Positions 54,990 to 64,000 of a stretch of 64,000 nucleotides of DNA are shown here, piece after piece. The stretch's first letter is position 1. Every line of letters begins with the position of its first letter. A program made the translations under genes and the position numbers. The notes beneath the pieces were generated by a model. It did not search any database. It saw only the letters and a program-made list of their open reading frames with translations, and was not told where the DNA came from. Source of the DNA: Blasia pusilla (lineage: Eukaryota; Marchantiophyta; Marchantiopsida; Blasiales); the NCBI GenBank assembly GCA_050084515.1, contig CM114271.1, forward strand, positions 67,394,001 to 67,458,000, read 5' to 3'.

Positions 54990-56560
54990 AATTTGAGAAT
55001 TTCCCATTTATTTTTAAGTTGCCTATCAAAAACTTCAACATTCACCTCACCTATTCTTGATTTACCCATCTACGTCGAAGGGGTTAGAATTCTTGGGGTC
55101 CCGATTGGCTTCGTCGACTATGTCTCAAAGTTCTTGGATGAGGTCCTTCTGAAAAACGTGGAATGGCTTCATTTGTTACCTCATCTAGGGGATCCCCAAG
55201 TGGCTTATGGGATTCTCTCCCATATGGTGTCTTTGCTTCACGACAAGTTATCTTGCCTATTTCTTTTGGAGGGGTGGGATTGTCCTCCACAGTCGCATCT
55301 GCTCCCACATCCTTTTCGGGAAGTTTGGCGTTGGTAGCATCAATTATGGCTTTAAGGTTTCTCCAAGCAGATACACTTATCTTGATGGATCATATCGCCC
55401 ATGTAGAGGAGGAGGACTTGTTACTTCAACAAAAACTGAGATCTGCACGAGCACTTCTTCCTCTTGCTACACAAGCAATTCTACCCCTTTTCAGTCAACT
55501 GATTACGGAAGGGCTTGATCGACTTCAAGAGCATATCTCCGAGAATCTGCATTAAATCAACTTTTCCAGCATTCTCTCTGAGGCATTCTCTGATGCTAAT
55601 TGAGCTCGTCTACGTTCATGTGCGGGTACCGGAGCGGGGGCGTGGCTTACTGCAAATCCTCTTATTCTTCCATTCCGTCTTCCTCGAAGTATATTCTCGA
55701 TAGCTTTGCGGTAACGTCTTGGACTTCCCCGTCCTTCTCTCTTAGGTATGTCGAATTGTGTATGCGGGGATCCCATTGATGCCAAGGGTATCCATATTCT
55801 CCGATGTGCACATGTTGGAGAACGAACAGCCACACATGATATCATTAGAGAGGCGGTAGCATCGGTGGCTCGTACTACAAGATACATTTTTTAGCAAGAG
55901 CAACTCCATGTCTTACCTTCAACCACACAAGCAACCTCTCGTCGGAGAGTGGATCTTGTTATGTCTCGAGGTGGATTCCGGACACTATGTGATGTGGTGG
56001 TTGCTGATCCAACACGTTCTCACTTAGTGTGTCAACCCGCACATACCAAAGGTTTGGCGGCCAAAGATGCAACAAGAATCAAGGAGTTAAGTTATGCTGT
56101 GAGACATTCGACTGATGGATTTATTCCTTTTGCAATGGAAGTATTCGATGATTTACATGTGTCTTTTGATACTTTCCTGAAAACATGTGCTCACCACTCC
56201 CTCGAGAATCATCACCTTGCCCCTTCCCTTAGTCCTTCTCTCTCACTAGTTACTACTTATTTTCGGCAATGCATCTCAGTGGCCTTACAACATGCACAAG
56301 CCTTAGCATTGATATGTCGTGAGTAGGTGGTGGGGGGTCGCTCGCCTCGTCGTCCATTCACGTTTGACCAACCACTCGTGTTCTTGTGAGATTTTTTTCA
56401 GGCTATCAATCGTGTAACTCATTGAGCTGGTGTTTGCGTTGGCTTGTTGCCATTTTCTTTTTGCATTCTTTTATGCATTTTTTGACTCCTCTTTTGAGTT
56501 ATTATAACCTTTCTTTGTCCTCTTTTCAGGTTTATTTTATAATAAAGTGGATATATTTTT
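54990..56560 (+). pseudogene. LINE-like retrotransposon, 3' portion (copy 1)
   Basis: In order: a V-R-I-L-G-V-P-I-G segment with L-G-D-P-Q-V-A-Y-G (about 55080-55210); an I-L-P-I-S-F-G-G-V-G-L-S-S segment (about 55240-55300); a cysteine-histidine knuckle N-C-V-C-G-D-P ... G-I-H-I-L-R-C-A-H-V-G-E-R ... H-D-I-I-R (55750-55860); then a C-terminal domain with R-G-G-F-R-T-L-C-D-V-V-V-A-D-P-T-R-S and F-I-P-F-A-M-E-V-F (55949-56326). This order recalls the region after the RT catalytic core in LINE-like elements of algae, mosses and other eukaryotes. Several frameshifts separate the pieces. A T-rich/AATAAA-like tail near 56530 probably marks the 3' end. Confidence 0.6.
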
Positions 56561-57076
56561 TTTAGTTGGATAGCTTCTTTGTACAACGTGTCTGAAAACC
56601 GGTTTTAAAACAGGGATTACTGTAAATTTCCATAAATGTATCGGATCTTAGGGAAGAATTTTCCGAACCCTGGTTTGGCCGTTCAGTTCCGAAGGTCATA
56701 GGGATGATTGGAGTAGCTTATATTTTATATTGGTATATGCACAGATTTAAAGTAAGCCCCAAAATACTAATTATTTTCTAAATCAATTTAGAGCATTAAT
56801 TCATTCAAAAAGTGAATAAACTTATGGGTCACTTGAAGGAACTTGAAAAATCAAGGATCACTTTCCAAAAGATAATATAGATGGAAAGAGACAATTTACT
56901 ATTGAAAGTTCTTGCATGTAGACGTGGTATGTGAGGAGTACTCGTGGCATGTGAAAAGATGGAGCAATAAAAAGATTTCAAATTTACCCATAATGGTGAT
57001 TCATAGTAGTCCCATGCACTAATGAATTTCGTCCACATAAGAACAACATTGTCACAACATTTTGAGAGCTGCAACA

Positions 57077-57167
57077 TTTTTTATTGGGGTGCTTAAAGCA
57101 AGGGTAGCCGAAATGATTTCCAAAAAGCACCCCAATAAAAAAATTATGGAAATCATTTCGGCTACCC
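57077..57167. repeat. Two interleaved perfect inverted repeats (A-B-A'-B')
   Basis: A at 57077-57094 pairs perfectly with 57125-57142 (18 bp). B at 57102-57122 pairs perfectly with 57147-57167 (21 bp). The arms alternate, so both stems cannot form as simple nested hairpins. Confidence 0.95.
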
Positions 57168-57199
57168 CCCTCCTCCCCTAGCTTTGAATCCACAACCTT

Positions 57200-59260
57200 C
57201 ATCTTATTTTGAGGGGTTCTACTATTTTCTACTCTCTCTCCACCACGTCTTACAAGGGGCTACAATTTATTTGTGAACAAAACTCCCCATCCACTTCGTC
57301 AGACTTTATGTGTTGAGGCAACCATGATGTTTACGGAATAGGGAAAATAAAGGTTGTCCATTCTCAATTCAGCGTTTCTATTCCCTCTTGGAGCCTCGGG
57401 TCGGGGTCTAAGGATTTCGTGGCCATGGTCGGTTTTCCTGTCGTGTAAAAGTGGAAGAAATAAAAGTGAAACAACTTTTGACAATCTATATAAAGGGCTT
57501 TTGGTTAATTTGAGGTGTCACCAGGTGTTAATACCCAACATGATGTCGTGTTGGATCAGAAAATATAGGGATTCTTTCATCACCAAACATAAGGATTTTT
57601 TTCATTTTGTCTCTTTACACTTAAGTTCGTAATCCCTCTTCCATACATATCACGGTTCTATTCGATATAAAAAAATTTGGATACAAATAGAGCAACAAAC
57701 ATTACCTTAACAAACATCTTGGAGTGATTTATGATTTTTCATGATCTATTTAGTATGCAAGCTCATTTTTTGCCACATGTAGAAGCTATCAAGGTTGCAC
57801 TAACCACAAATCGTACCCTAACTCACTTCATGTGATTACACAAGTTACCACCAGACATCGTGTCTGTGTCTGATTAGGATCCTCACTTTAAATCAAACTT
57901 TTAGTGCAAGATCTTTACTTGGATGGTCACTATCTTGAAGGGTGGCATCGCATACTAACCTCAAATTGACAAACAAACTAAGAGAGTGAACCAAGTCTTG
58001 AAATGAGGCTTGAGAAACTACATGGTGGGAGACCAAGTTGATTGGGCAACTAGCTCTTTTGGAGTTTGCATGTAGCTCCATCTAATACTTTGCTATCAAG
58101 CTAGCTCCTTTCAAGATAGTCTAATGTGGAAGTCCCCCGAAACTACCACCTTTATCTTTATCATTATGGAATGATGCATATTAAATATAGGTTTGTCAGG
58201 ACTCACTTATGCATCATTGGCTACATGTTAGACATGGCATGTAGCAACATACACTAAGTGCAAAGAAAATATGACAGGCAAGTGAATGAGCATCACCGCA
58301 AGCTCGTGAACTAGATCAATTCTTAGATTTGGCTAAAGAACAAGAACATTTTCTTTCCCGCAAGGCAGACTCAAGTTTGGTGCCAAGGTGGATAGGCCCC
58401 TCACACTTAATGTCACAAAGCTGGAAAATCACCTTCGAGTTGTAGTTATATGTTAAGATGCACAACTATCACCAAGTGTTTCATATATCTTTTTTGAAAA
58501 AGTTCAAGGAGGACTCTGAAAAATTCCCCACACATGAGCGAACGTTGCATCTTATATTTGAATTATTATAATATGAAAAGGATATGAGTGGCAAGGAGAT
58601 CTTATGGAATATTCTTGTGCCAAAATCTACCTACCACTATCAATGAGAATATTTGTGCAAGTGGAAACCAAGGATGGCCACGTACGGCCAATTAAGAGCC
58701 ATTGGAAAAGCTACCAGGGCATCAAATGAAGGTCTCATTAAAATTTCGGGTAGAGACCAAGCATAAGTGAGTACAAAGTGAAGAGGCCTAAGAATTTTGT
58801 GCAAAGGTGTCTTGTGTTGAGAATGTTTGGCTCTATTAGAATATAGCAAATGTCTAGTGAAAGAACTTGAGTTGTTGAGAGGCGTAATATTGCTAATCAC
58901 ACTACTTAGACGTAAGTGAATTCAATATGCTACATGTGGGACATTTTAACATGAGGCTTAGCTTCAACTAGTGTTCCAACTTATTCATTACATAGCCAAA
59001 AAATACACATCACATAGATATGCGACAAGAAATTTTAGCGCCAACAACTCATAAATATCAAGGTCTCCAATGCAAGTCATGGGTACCCAAATCTAGAGGA
59101 TAAAAACTAGAAACTTTCAAAGATTTTCCAAACTAGGTCAGCTTTAGAATCTCCCATGTAATTGCAGCCATATGCAAGTATATGAGTTTTAGTTGATACC
59201 AACCTACTCTTGTGAAGTATAAGGTCAATCTTGGGTGACCCAAGAAAATAGAAGACATTC
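57200..59260. other. Intergenic, no gene seen
   Basis: AT-rich with scattered short frames. Nothing recognised on either strand. Confidence 0.45.
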
Positions 59261-59269
59261 GAGAAGTTA

Positions 59270-59960
59270 TTCCAGGTTACAATTGGTTCAGAGGATTCCT
59301 CTTGCTTTTCTCAATCTTTTGCCACACGTTAGGTCTAATATTATGACCTCATCCCTTTATATTAATCATTGGATCAAGAATATGGCTTGGTGTAAATGCT
59401 CTTATTCCTCCATTTCATATTCCTCAAGCTATATTCTCGATAGCTTTGGGGTTATGCCTTGAACTTCATGATCCTTCTTTACTGGCTGTGCCACATTGTG
59501 TATGTGGGAAACCCATTAATGCAAAGGGCATCTATATTCTCCGATGTGCATATGGTGGAGAATGAACAACTACATATGATGTGATTAGAGAGGTGATGGC
59601 ATCAATGACTCATACGATGTGTATGCGCACGACAACTATATGGCAAGAGCATTTCCATGTTCTACCTCCAACTACGCAAGCAACCTCTCATTGAAGAGTT
59701 GATCTTGTTATATCTCAAGGTGGATTTCAAATATTGGATGATGTAGTGGTTCATGATCCAACGCTTTTAAACTTGATGTATCAAGCGGCACATACTAAAG
59801 ATGCGGCTAAAGCAACAACAAGAATTGAGTTAAATTATGTTGTGAGAATGCGATTGGTAAATTTCATTGACTCATCCCCTTCTTAAGATATTATTGGATT
59901 TCATTGTCATCTTTTCGTGTTTGTTATTATAATAAATGAATATTCAACGCTTTTAAACTT
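59270..59960 (+). pseudogene. LINE-like retrotransposon, 3' portion (copy 2, more decayed)
   Basis: Aligns by eye with copy 1 from about 55660: the ATATTCTCGATAGCTTTG block, the C-V-C-G-x-P ... G-x-H/Y-I-L-R-C knuckle (59490-59560), and the G-G-F-x-x-L-x-D-V-V-V-x-D-P-T segment (59720-59765). Stops and small indels interrupt all frames. It ends in TTATTATAATAAATGAATATT near 59950, comparable to the copy 1 tail. Confidence 0.6.
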
Positions 59961-61332
59961 GAATTAAATTTTCAATTAAAATTAAAAAATTTAATTCAAA
60001 GGTCATTTTGGGAGGGATGTCACAAATTATTTTGAGAAAAATGAGAAAAGATAAAAAATATTTTTTTGAAGAGAATAATCTTTCAAAATTATGAAAATTA
60101 TTTTAATTATGTAATCCCAAAAACAAATTTACCTCTTTTTTCAATTTATTTTTTCATTTTAGAAATTAAAATTATTTTTTCAACATTTACGAAAAAAATA
60201 AAACATTTAATTTCAAGTTAATTTTGGAAGGGAAATTACATATTACTTTAGAAATATGTTATTTAATCTCCTTTTCAAGCTTTAATTGTGAGGGATTTTT
60301 AAAGAATATTTTGAGACAAACTTTGGATAAAAAAGAGTGAATCTTTTTACTAGTTGAGAAACTTTGAAGACCCCTATCAAATTTTTCCATAAATTCATGA
60401 TTTTTTTTTCAATTTTACCCAATACTAAGCATAAAAGAAGAATAGGTAAGGTTTTTGTAATAATTAATTATTTATGATTAACTCAAATTCAAACATCTTC
60501 CCCGATGAAATCTTCTATAGTCTCTTTCATTTTTCTAATCTTTCTCATTTGAAAATTTTAAATTATTTTTTCAAGGTTCATGCAAAAGAAATTTAAAGTT
60601 TAGTCTTGAATGTAAATTAATTTTTCTTTTGGGAAAAAATGAAAAGGATAATAGGACACTATTGGAACAAGAATTAATCTTCAAAATAAAGGAAGACCAA
60701 TTATTTCTATTTTATTTTTAACTTTCAAGTTAGAATGGGGAGAAAATTTAATCCCTCTTTTGGGAAAAAAATCATCAAAATAAGTGATTTTCTTTTATTT
60801 ATTTGGAGGGAAAAGGGATAAATTATTTAGTATCTAATTAATAAAGGAAAATCTATGAAAATTTGTCTTGAGCCAAGTTAGATGTATTATAAAAAAATCA
60901 ATCTTTTTTTAATCTTTTTAAAATTTAAACTTATTATTCATCGTGTGTCATCTAATTTCACATTATCATCCTCCATATGTGAGTTCTTTCATTCCCAATC
61001 ATCTCACCCCGAGTCACCCAATGCATCGCACGCGAAAAAAATTATTAGTTTTATTTATGGGTTGAATATTTCCACATGAGAGGAATTCGCAAAGTGAATT
61101 CCCATCCATCTTATTCATTAATCTTTTCATGCCAATACATTTAAAATAAAAGAAAGTACATATCAAAATAGTTAATGTGTATAGAATTCTTATGGTCAAG
61201 ATCTGGTCATAGGGTAAAGTGGATTAAAAGAGAGGGTAGCTACTAATTATTATTTAACTCATCTTATACATGGACTATACACTCCGTTCTACATATGTCT
61301 GGGTAACTTCACCTGAAACTTCCTTAAAAGAA
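59961..61332. other. Very AT-rich spacer
   Basis: Long A/T runs with no coding frame. No feature recognised. Confidence 0.6.
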
Positions 61333-61710
61333 TCATCTGCGTTCTTGTAGCCAATGGGTCATCCCGGAAAGAATAAGAAAAAAATGCGATCTTTCCTTCG
61401 ACTCCAAAAGTGAATTCTTGAAATCTTGTTGGGACCTCGAGATTTCAGCTTTTTGCTTCAGAACCTCTTGATAAGCGGCCAACAAAGTGGTCTTTATACT
61501 TTGAGGTTGGGGACTCAAGGTCGGATTTGAGCTTGTAGACTTGCTCTTCCTCGTAGCTTGGGCAACTGTCCTTGATCCTTCTGCACTTACTTCCTGATTT
61601 TGTTCAGCTGTTTGGTTATTTTGCACCATGTCAACTAGTGGCATATCAATTGCTTGTTCCTCTTTATCATTTGGGACTCTCCATTCGTGATGAAAACATG
61701 CATCATTCAA
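61333..61710 (-). pseudogene. Short unknown frame with a coiled-coil-like end
   Basis: A 125-codon minus-strand frame. The first half is Gln/Ser/Thr-rich and the second half (L-A-A-Y-Q-E-V-L-K-Q-K-A-E-I) has heptad-like spacing. No start context, neighbouring exon or family is recognised. It could be a fragment of an element-encoded protein, because similar plant element proteins end in a short coiled coil, but this is a guess. Confidence 0.25.
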
Positions 61711-64000
61711 AAAATCCTCGTTGCCTAGCTATCAAGGCATTGGTGTCGAAGTTCAGGTAACTACTGTAGAGTATTACTTGATTTGGTGGCTTGTTCTTGA
61801 GGAGTATCTCGAGATACCGGTGTTGAAGATGACAAATGCCACAATTCAAGGGTAACAAGGGAAAAGGGGGTCAACATTGGCTCGATGTCCAAAGATTGCA
61901 TCCAATAGATAGAAGAATGGGCATTGTTGATTCAACTTGTCCTCTAGTGTCAATCCAACAGCAATATCACTGTCTGTCAAGCCACCTCATGTAGTTGTAA
62001 TGAGGTCTTTGGCTTTCTTGTGTGCTTGTACATATCTATCAAACTTCTTTTGCAAGGAAATCCTAGTAAGAGGTGGAAAGCCGGTTTTTGTAGATAGAGA
62101 GCCATAATATCGAATTCGGAGGCTTTAGATTGCACTCTCCCTTCAATTTCAGTCTTCCATCCAACACCATGCAATGCAGCAAAGTTCTCAAGTTCGTCAC
62201 AGCTAGTATTCCAAATTCTAAATATTGCATATGAAATCTCTCTGTGTGATCGGTTTTCACTACAAGTAATCCTTGCATCCTGCTTGTTGTCTTGCTGATT
62301 GCATGTCGGAAAGCCATGCTATGGTGAGCAATACCACTCTCTTTGAATGTAAGTTCAACTGAGCGAGAACTCTCTCCTACTCCTGCACCCTCTCCAACCC
62401 AACATGCTCCTTGATAATTAATGGCTACATGTGGAAAATTCTATAGAGAATACCAAGAAGAAAATTGGAAATGGTTTGGACAATTTGCTCGAGAAATCAA
62501 AAGACATACTACAATGTAGATCAAGTTGTGAATTAGAATGTATGATAGGACCGAATCCAAACATCTTCCAACTAACTTGCTTGGTAGATGCCGATTTTTA
62601 TATTGCTATCACGGATGGTCCAAGCAATCACATATTCGGGCCTTACCATCTCACTAGGTAGAGAGACCTTGAGGAAACGCTGCAAGCATTGCCTAAAAAA
62701 AAAGAGCTACGCCCGTGAACATAACAATTTTATACTACCAATTGAAATTAGAGACTACTCAATTGAAACAAAAAGAGGGCACGGCAACCTTTGGCAGGTG
62801 CAAGGTAGTGAGAAATCTCACTAGGAAGTGGACGTCGAATAGTGCAAATTGTTTTATCATTCCCCATACTAGCATAGCCTACTTATATACAAATTCTACC
62901 TCGTTGAGGGAGTGAATCCCTGCAATTGGGACCGATAGTGGAGGAAAGTAATTGTTGCGCACGATGGGATTGCAAATGTTGTAACAGTCTACTCAAGAGA
63001 CCACTTCCCCTTACCTCACCATCCTCTCATCTCGTCAAAGCAAAAATTGAAGAACAACTTGCGTAGATGGAAAAAAAAAAGTTCTAAATTCCTCTCTACT
63101 GCATGCAGATTTTTCAATGCTCTAACCATTTCCAATGTAGGACGGATCCAGCTGCACCCACTAGCAATCGTGGAGCAGATTTGCTCTGGTACTTTTCCTA
63201 GATTCAAACTTGTTGTGGCATGGCGCAGGTGCACATCCCATGAGTGCTTATGATGAAACGCCACCCATCATTTTTCATTACATTGCGTAAGTGGAGAGGC
63301 CTTAAAGAACATCTGTGGCACCTTACAAGGTCAGGTACCCCAAGACGTAAAAATCTTCCGTCTCGCTTTTACATCTTAGGGGGGAGAGGATACCCTACAA
63401 CGCACTATCTGAGGCGCCCTAATGTTTATGAACTTCACTACAGACGACGTAAGCTAAAATAACATAAAACAATGGTGAAGTGAGGAACCTATACGAATTT
63501 CAAAAGCTTCTTGTAAGTAAGAGAAGACTTTATTATCATCCTCAAGAAGTCTCAATTCAATAGCAACTTCCTTAAAAGTTGGATATATGACTCAATGTAT
63601 AGTTCTCAATGTTCATAGGAATTCGTACCTCGGATATGATGAAGAAGAAATCGCAACTAGTGACGTTCTCCATCACCAGTAGAAATATGTGTAATTGGTT
63701 AGGTAATTTAGTATTGAATTTAGTATTGAATAGAAATTACTTATTTTCTTATATTAATATTTCGAAAGTAAGATAAGATATTCAACCCGAATTAAAATAA
63801 TGGCTACATAAGCACAATATAACATTTGGTGTTTACTTGGGTGAGTAATAGGATGATCACAATTGTTTATTCGCGTACTCTACGAACCCATTTTTTTCTC
63901 CAACTATAATTTAAAGGAAAGTCAAGATATAAATACTCTCAAGCCATTTGATTAAGTTGATTAGTAACAAACCATTGAATTAAGGTGCATGGTCTCCCTA
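61711..64000. other. Terminal region without a supported gene
   Basis: Only short frames occur, including a minus-strand frame at 62063-62317 with a possible overlap to 61977-62174. None shows a recognisable domain. Confidence 0.4.

Overview
This is nuclear DNA of a land plant, most likely from an early-diverging lineage such as a bryophyte or lycophyte. The window has spliced genes with GT...AG introns, long AT-rich intergenic stretches, Ty3/gypsy, Ty1/copia and LINE-like remains, and long (CT)n tracts. One gene encodes a Ure2p-type glutathione S-transferase, a class known from mosses, and two leucine-rich-repeat paralogues sit in tandem. I cannot name the species.

Layout. 1-8.25 kb: an array of at least two decayed copies of a repeated gene. 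It encodes a beta-class (bacterial-type) N4-cytosine/N6-adenine DNA methyltransferase, apparently preceded by a ParB-like domain. Introns and spacers of the copies carry more than 20 copies of a 27-nt hyphenated palindrome (arm GCAACCCGTCG, five variable bases, arm CGACGGGTTGC). 9.97-14.44 kb (minus): a MATE/DETOXIFICATION transporter gene with one small exon not found. 14.4-19.7 kb: AT-rich spacer, a ~195-bp CT microsatellite, and a stray exon-like transporter fragment. 19.7-22.0 kb (plus): an EDM2-like PHD-finger reading frame followed by a long unknown reading frame. 23.2-27.5 kb: a 152-bp tandem repeat, an LTR, and a broken Ty3/gypsy chromovirus (minus) with a C5-cytosine-methyltransferase-like segment upstream of its reverse transcriptase. 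28.3-28.95 kb: a cluster of near-perfect foldbacks. 30.3-35.6 kb (plus): two LRR genes, the second with a proline-rich 21-residue repeat tail. 39.6-41.1 kb (plus): an intronless gene for a disordered protein, with a degenerate minisatellite after it. 42.5-49.7 kb: three nearly full-length solo LTRs of about 1.01 kb, a diverged fourth, and a Ty1/copia 3' end. 50.7-52.8 kb (minus): the GST gene. 55-60 kb: two copies of a LINE-like 3' end. 60-64 kb: AT-rich with no clear gene.

The likely functional genes (MATE, LRR pair, disordered protein, GST) are independent housekeeping or detoxification loci and form no operon or cluster. The most unusual content is two different DNA-methyltransferase types embedded in repeated DNA, and the palindrome arrays that accompany the N4/N6 type.
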